This document shows, in pieces, positions 61,605 through 64,000 of a stretch of 64,000 nt of DNA. This DNA comes from Gallionella sp. Its GTDB lineage: Bacteria; Pseudomonadota; Gammaproteobacteria; Burkholderiales; Gallionellaceae. The first letter of the stretch is position 1. Each line of letters begins with the position of its first letter. The notes under the pieces are model-generated. The model did no database searches, was not told the DNA's origin, and saw only the letters and a program-made list of their open reading frames with translations. A program made the position numbers and the translations under genes. The stretch is taken from NCBI GenBank assembly GCA_028710525.1, contig JAQTTY010000007.1:110262-174261 (forward strand). Direction: 5' to 3'.

Positions 61605-62384
61605 ATGATCAGCTTCACTAGTGCACAACTCGATGCTTGGCTAGTGGCGCTGATCTTCCCGCTGACCCGCATCCTCGCGCTGATCGCCACCGCGCCCATC
61701 ATCGGTAACAGACAAGTTCCAGTACGCGTAAAAGTGGGCTTGGCGGTCATACTGACCATCGTCATCGTTCCTACACTAGGCGAGCTACCTCAGGTCTCGG
61801 TAGGCTCGGCACAGGGCATGTTGATACTCGTGCAGCAGATCATCATAGGCACAGCGATGGGCTTCACCATGCGCATGATCTTCACCGCTGTAGAGATGGC
61901 CGGTGATCTAGCCGGTATGCAGATGGGCTTGGGCTTCGCCAGTTTCTTCGATCCAGTGAACGCCTCTTTCACACCGATACTCGCACAATGGATGGGCGTG
62001 GTCGCTTCACTCGCTTTCCTCGCCATGAACGGACATTTATTCATGTTCATGGGCTTAGCAGAAAGCTTCCGCACCTTGCCGATAGGGCAGATGATGCCGC
62101 ACTCAGCCTATTTCGATATCGCCACATGGGGGGGCAACATCTTCGCCTATGCCGTGCAGATATCGTTGCCGCTCCTCGCCGCGTTGCTCATCACCAACAT
62201 CGCACTCGGCATCCTCACCCGCGCCGCGCCGCAGCTCAATCTATTCGCGGTCGGTTTTCCGGTCACGCTGTCTATGGGCCTCGTGATTTTGGCGCTGACC
62301 ATGCCCTACTTCGCGCCACTGCTAGACAAGATCACCCACGATGCACTCGATACGATGCTAAAGATTAGCCGCGCCGTGCCGTAA
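61605..62384 (+). CDS. fliR: Flagellar export gate protein FliR
   Basis: 259 residues, about six transmembrane helices. 'FPLTRILALIATAPIIGNRQVPVRVKVGLAVILTIVIVPTL' and 'MQMGLGFASFFDPVNASFTPILAQWMGVVASLAFLAMNGHLFM' are FliR signatures. It starts 4 bases after fliQ and completes the FliPQR gate. FlhB and FlhA are not in the window. Confidence 0.96.
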   Translation: MISFTSAQLDAWLVALIFPLTRILALIATAPIIGNRQVPVRVKVGLAVILTIVIVPTLGELPQVSVGSAQGMLILVQQIIIGTAMGFTMRMIFTAVEMAGDLAGMQMGLGFASFFDPVNASFTPILAQWMGVVASLAFLAMNGHLFMFMGLAESFRTLPIGQMMPHSAYFDIATWGGNIFAYAVQISLPLLAALLITNIALGILTRAAPQLNLFAVGFPVTLSMGLVILALTMPYFAPLLDKITHDALDTMLKISRAVP

Positions 62385-62408
62385 ACGCTAACAGGACATC
62401 GCCGCACT
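62382..62408 (+). promoter_or_regulatory. Partial sigma-28-like promoter before the chemoreceptor gene (tentative)
   Basis: TAAA (62382-62385), 15 bases, GCCG (62401-62404) keeps the core FliA spacing, but the last four -10 bases are CACT rather than ATAA. It sits over the fliR stop codon and ~40 bases before the chemoreceptor. Weak. Confidence 0.25.
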
Positions 62409-62445
62409 TCGACTAGCGACGTGTACAGCAGATAGGAGAACTTTC

Positions 62446-63768
62446 ATGTTTGGTCAAAGCAGAAAATTAAAAGAACAACTGGCGGCATGCCACAACGAAC
62501 TGCAACCCCTCAAGGATGTATTCAAAGCACTCAATCAGACCATGGCAGTCATCGAGTTTTCGCTGGACGGCAATATCCTGTCGGCCAACAATAATTTCTG
62601 CCAGGTGCTGGGCTACACGCAGAACGAGATCAGTGGACGACATCACAGCACCTTGTGCGATAGCAGCTATGTGAACTCGCAAGAGTATAGACAGTTTTGG
62701 AACCGTTTACGCGGCGGTGAGTCATTCAGCGGGAAATTCAGTCGCCGCAACAAACAAGGCAACATCATCTGGCTAGAAGCAACTTACTTCCCCGTAACTG
62801 ACAATACAGGCAGGGTCACAAAAGTGATCAAAATCGCCAGCGACATCACCGCCCATCACAACGATATGCTGTTTACCCAGAATCTGATCGCATCACTGGA
62901 CCGCTCTATGGCCGTAATTGAATTTGATCTGCAAGGCAACGTGGTTCACGCTAACCAGAACTTCCTCAATGTGATGGGCTATTCCCTGCAGGAGATACAA
63001 GGACGACACCACAGCAAATTCTGCACCTCAGACTTCACATCCAGTGCCGCCTACCAACAATTCTGGAGTCGATTAAACAGCGGTGAATTTTTTGCCGGAC
63101 AATATGAGCGCGTTGGTAGGAACGGTCAAACCATCTGGTTGGAGGCAACCTATAACCCTGTCAACGATGAAAATGGAAAACCCTATCGCGTCATCAAATT
63201 TGCCGCCGACATCACAGCCAGAGTGTTGCAACATCAAGCAGAACAGCACAGTGCGCAAACCGCCTACGAAATCTCACAAGAAACCGAGAGACTTTCAAGC
63301 AATGGCGAAAGTGTCATTCTGCAAGCCATAGAGAAGATGCATGCCCTATCCGGCAGCGTGGGTGAATCGTCCCAGCAAGTGCAGCGACTGGGCGACAAGA
63401 CCACCCAGATCACCTCCATCGTCAACACCATCAAAGAGATCGCAGACCAGACCAATTTGCTCGCACTGAACGCCGCCATCGAAGCAGCCCGCGCAGGCGA
63501 AAGTGGACGTGGATTCGCCGTAGTTGCAGATGAAGTACGCAAGCTCTCTGAACGCACCTCTAGCTCCACTACCGAGATCGCCAAGATGATCGTCAACATC
63601 CAAGCCGAGAGCCGCACTGTGATGGATTGCATGGTCAGCAGCCTGGCTGAAGTAGAGCAAGGCGTGCAGCTGGCCAACGATGCTGGCGCTGCCATCCACC
63701 AGATACGTGAGGGCGCGCAGAAGGTCGTGCAAGTAGTGCAGGCGTTTTCCAGCACTGTCGCCTCTTGA
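62446..63768 (+). CDS. Soluble twin-PAS methyl-accepting chemotaxis protein
   Basis: 440 residues without transmembrane helices. Two PAS domains (~25-140 and ~147-262) are close copies: both have AVIEF-L-GN, ISGRHHS/IQGRHHS, Q-FW-RL--GE-F-G and IWLEATY. The C-terminal signalling hairpin carries [53 protein letters not shown], ending soon after the hairpin. PAS domains of this kind bind FAD or haem in Aer-like receptors; which ligand applies here is not decided. The truncated response regulator follows. Confidence 0.92.
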   Translation: MFGQSRKLKEQLAACHNELQPLKDVFKALNQTMAVIEFSLDGNILSANNNFCQVLGYTQNEISGRHHSTLCDSSYVNSQEYRQFWNRLRGGESFSGKFSRRNKQGNIIWLEATYFPVTDNTGRVTKVIKIASDITAHHNDMLFTQNLIASLDRSMAVIEFDLQGNVVHANQNFLNVMGYSLQEIQGRHHSKFCTSDFTSSAAYQQFWSRLNSGEFFAGQYERVGRNGQTIWLEATYNPVNDENGKPYRVIKFAADITARVLQHQAEQHSAQTAYEISQETERLSSNGESVILQAIEKMHALSGSVGESSQQVQRLGDKTTQITSIVNTIKEIADQTNLLALNAAIEAARAGESGRGFAVVADEVRKLSERTSSSTTEIAKMIVNIQAESRTVMDCMVSSLAEVEQGVQLANDAGAAIHQIREGAQKVVQVVQAFSSTVAS

Positions 63769-63808
63769 GCTAGCACAAGGATTTTCAACTGTTACAAAGA
63801 GACTCATC

Positions 63809-63910
63809 ATGAATGAAACTAAAACTATGAAGCCCAAGGTACTGATCGTTGATGACACTCAATTGAATCAGAAGATCAGTAGTGTCCGGTTAAAAGTCGA
63901 ACAAATTTAG
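63809..63910 (+). pseudogene. CheY-like response regulator interrupted by an insertion sequence
   Basis: The start MNETKTMKPKVLIVDDTQLN is a receiver-domain opening with the two acidic residues (Asp15-Asp16). After codon 24 (QKIS) the sequence changes at about 63881 to an insertion-sequence terminus. The frame reads 9 more unrelated codons and ends at TAG 63908-63910. The phospho-acceptor Asp and the rest of the domain are lost from this end. The rest of the gene may lie beyond the element outside the window. Confidence 0.8.
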
Positions 63911-64000
63911 TTGGTTATAAAAATCCGTCTGATCTGTGAACTGCCCACTGCCTGCGAAGGCTTGAGATAGCTGGGTTTTCTCAAAAACAGACACCGATAT
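63881..64000 (+). mobile_element. Left end of an insertion sequence (possibly IS4-type), continuing past the window
   Basis: The sequence switches from receiver-domain coding DNA to GTGTCCGGTTAAAAGTCGA starting at about 63881. This looks like an insertion-sequence terminal repeat as I recall it for IS4-type elements. The ~120 bases that follow have no long frame and look like an untranslated leader; the transposase would begin at or just beyond 64000. Neither the right end nor the target duplication can be seen, so the family is a guess. Confidence 0.6.

Overview
The window looks like chromosomal DNA of a betaproteobacterium, most likely of the Gallionellaceae / iron-oxidiser type (Gallionella, Sideroxydans, Ferriphaselus). 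This is inferred from the housekeeping proteins, from a porin plus very large multihaem cytochrome locus, and from the flagellar gene order. The sequence alone does not fix the species.

Layout. (1) 1-8550, housekeeping, almost all on the minus strand: end of lplT, family-4 uracil-DNA glycosylase, rimI, tsaB, ispF, a GNAT acetyltransferase, ispD, guaA, guaB, glnB and greB. (2) 8701-18805, a candidate extracellular electron transfer locus. On the minus strand lie a di-haem b-type membrane protein, a 24-haem and a 21-haem c-type cytochrome and a 1002-residue outer-membrane porin with periplasmic domains. A membrane-anchored ferredoxin/flavoprotein diverges from them, and an exported OB-fold protein follows. 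(3) 18974-29584, a type II secretion operon gspG-H-I-J-K-L-M-N-D-E-F with a short gspC-like gene at the end. A large repeat-bearing lipoprotein (30062-32677) follows. (4) 32839-43442, a mixed region: a three-gene PLP decarboxylase / ATP-grasp / second PLP-enzyme cassette of unknown product, an HDOD protein, a ParA-like ATPase, a membrane methyltransferase, a NarX/NarL-type two-component pair and a diguanylate cyclase. (5) 43495-63768, flagellar genes: a sigma-28 promoter, a very short flagellin, flaG-fliD-fliS-fliT, a fliK-like/flhB-like pair, a PilZ brake protein, a haem-c diguanylate cyclase, divergent fliE, then fliF-G-H-I-J-K-L-M-N-O-P-Q-R and a twin-PAS chemoreceptor. (6) The right edge is an insertion-sequence end that breaks a CheY-like response regulator after about 24 codons.

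How the parts may fit together (inference). The b-type protein and the ferredoxin/flavoprotein would exchange electrons with the quinone and NAD(P)H pools. The two giant cytochromes and the porin would form a wire of up to 45 haems across the periplasm and outer membrane. The adjacent type II system is the usual route by which surface cytochromes and lipoproteins leave such cells. The haem-c diguanylate cyclase and the PilZ protein inside the flagellar cluster would let redox state set c-di-GMP and motility.

Most likely to be new: the porin architecture and the 68-residue triple-haem repeats of the electron-transfer locus, the permuted ferredoxin/flavoprotein, and the PLP / ATP-grasp / PLP cassette. 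No tRNA, rRNA or CRISPR array was seen.
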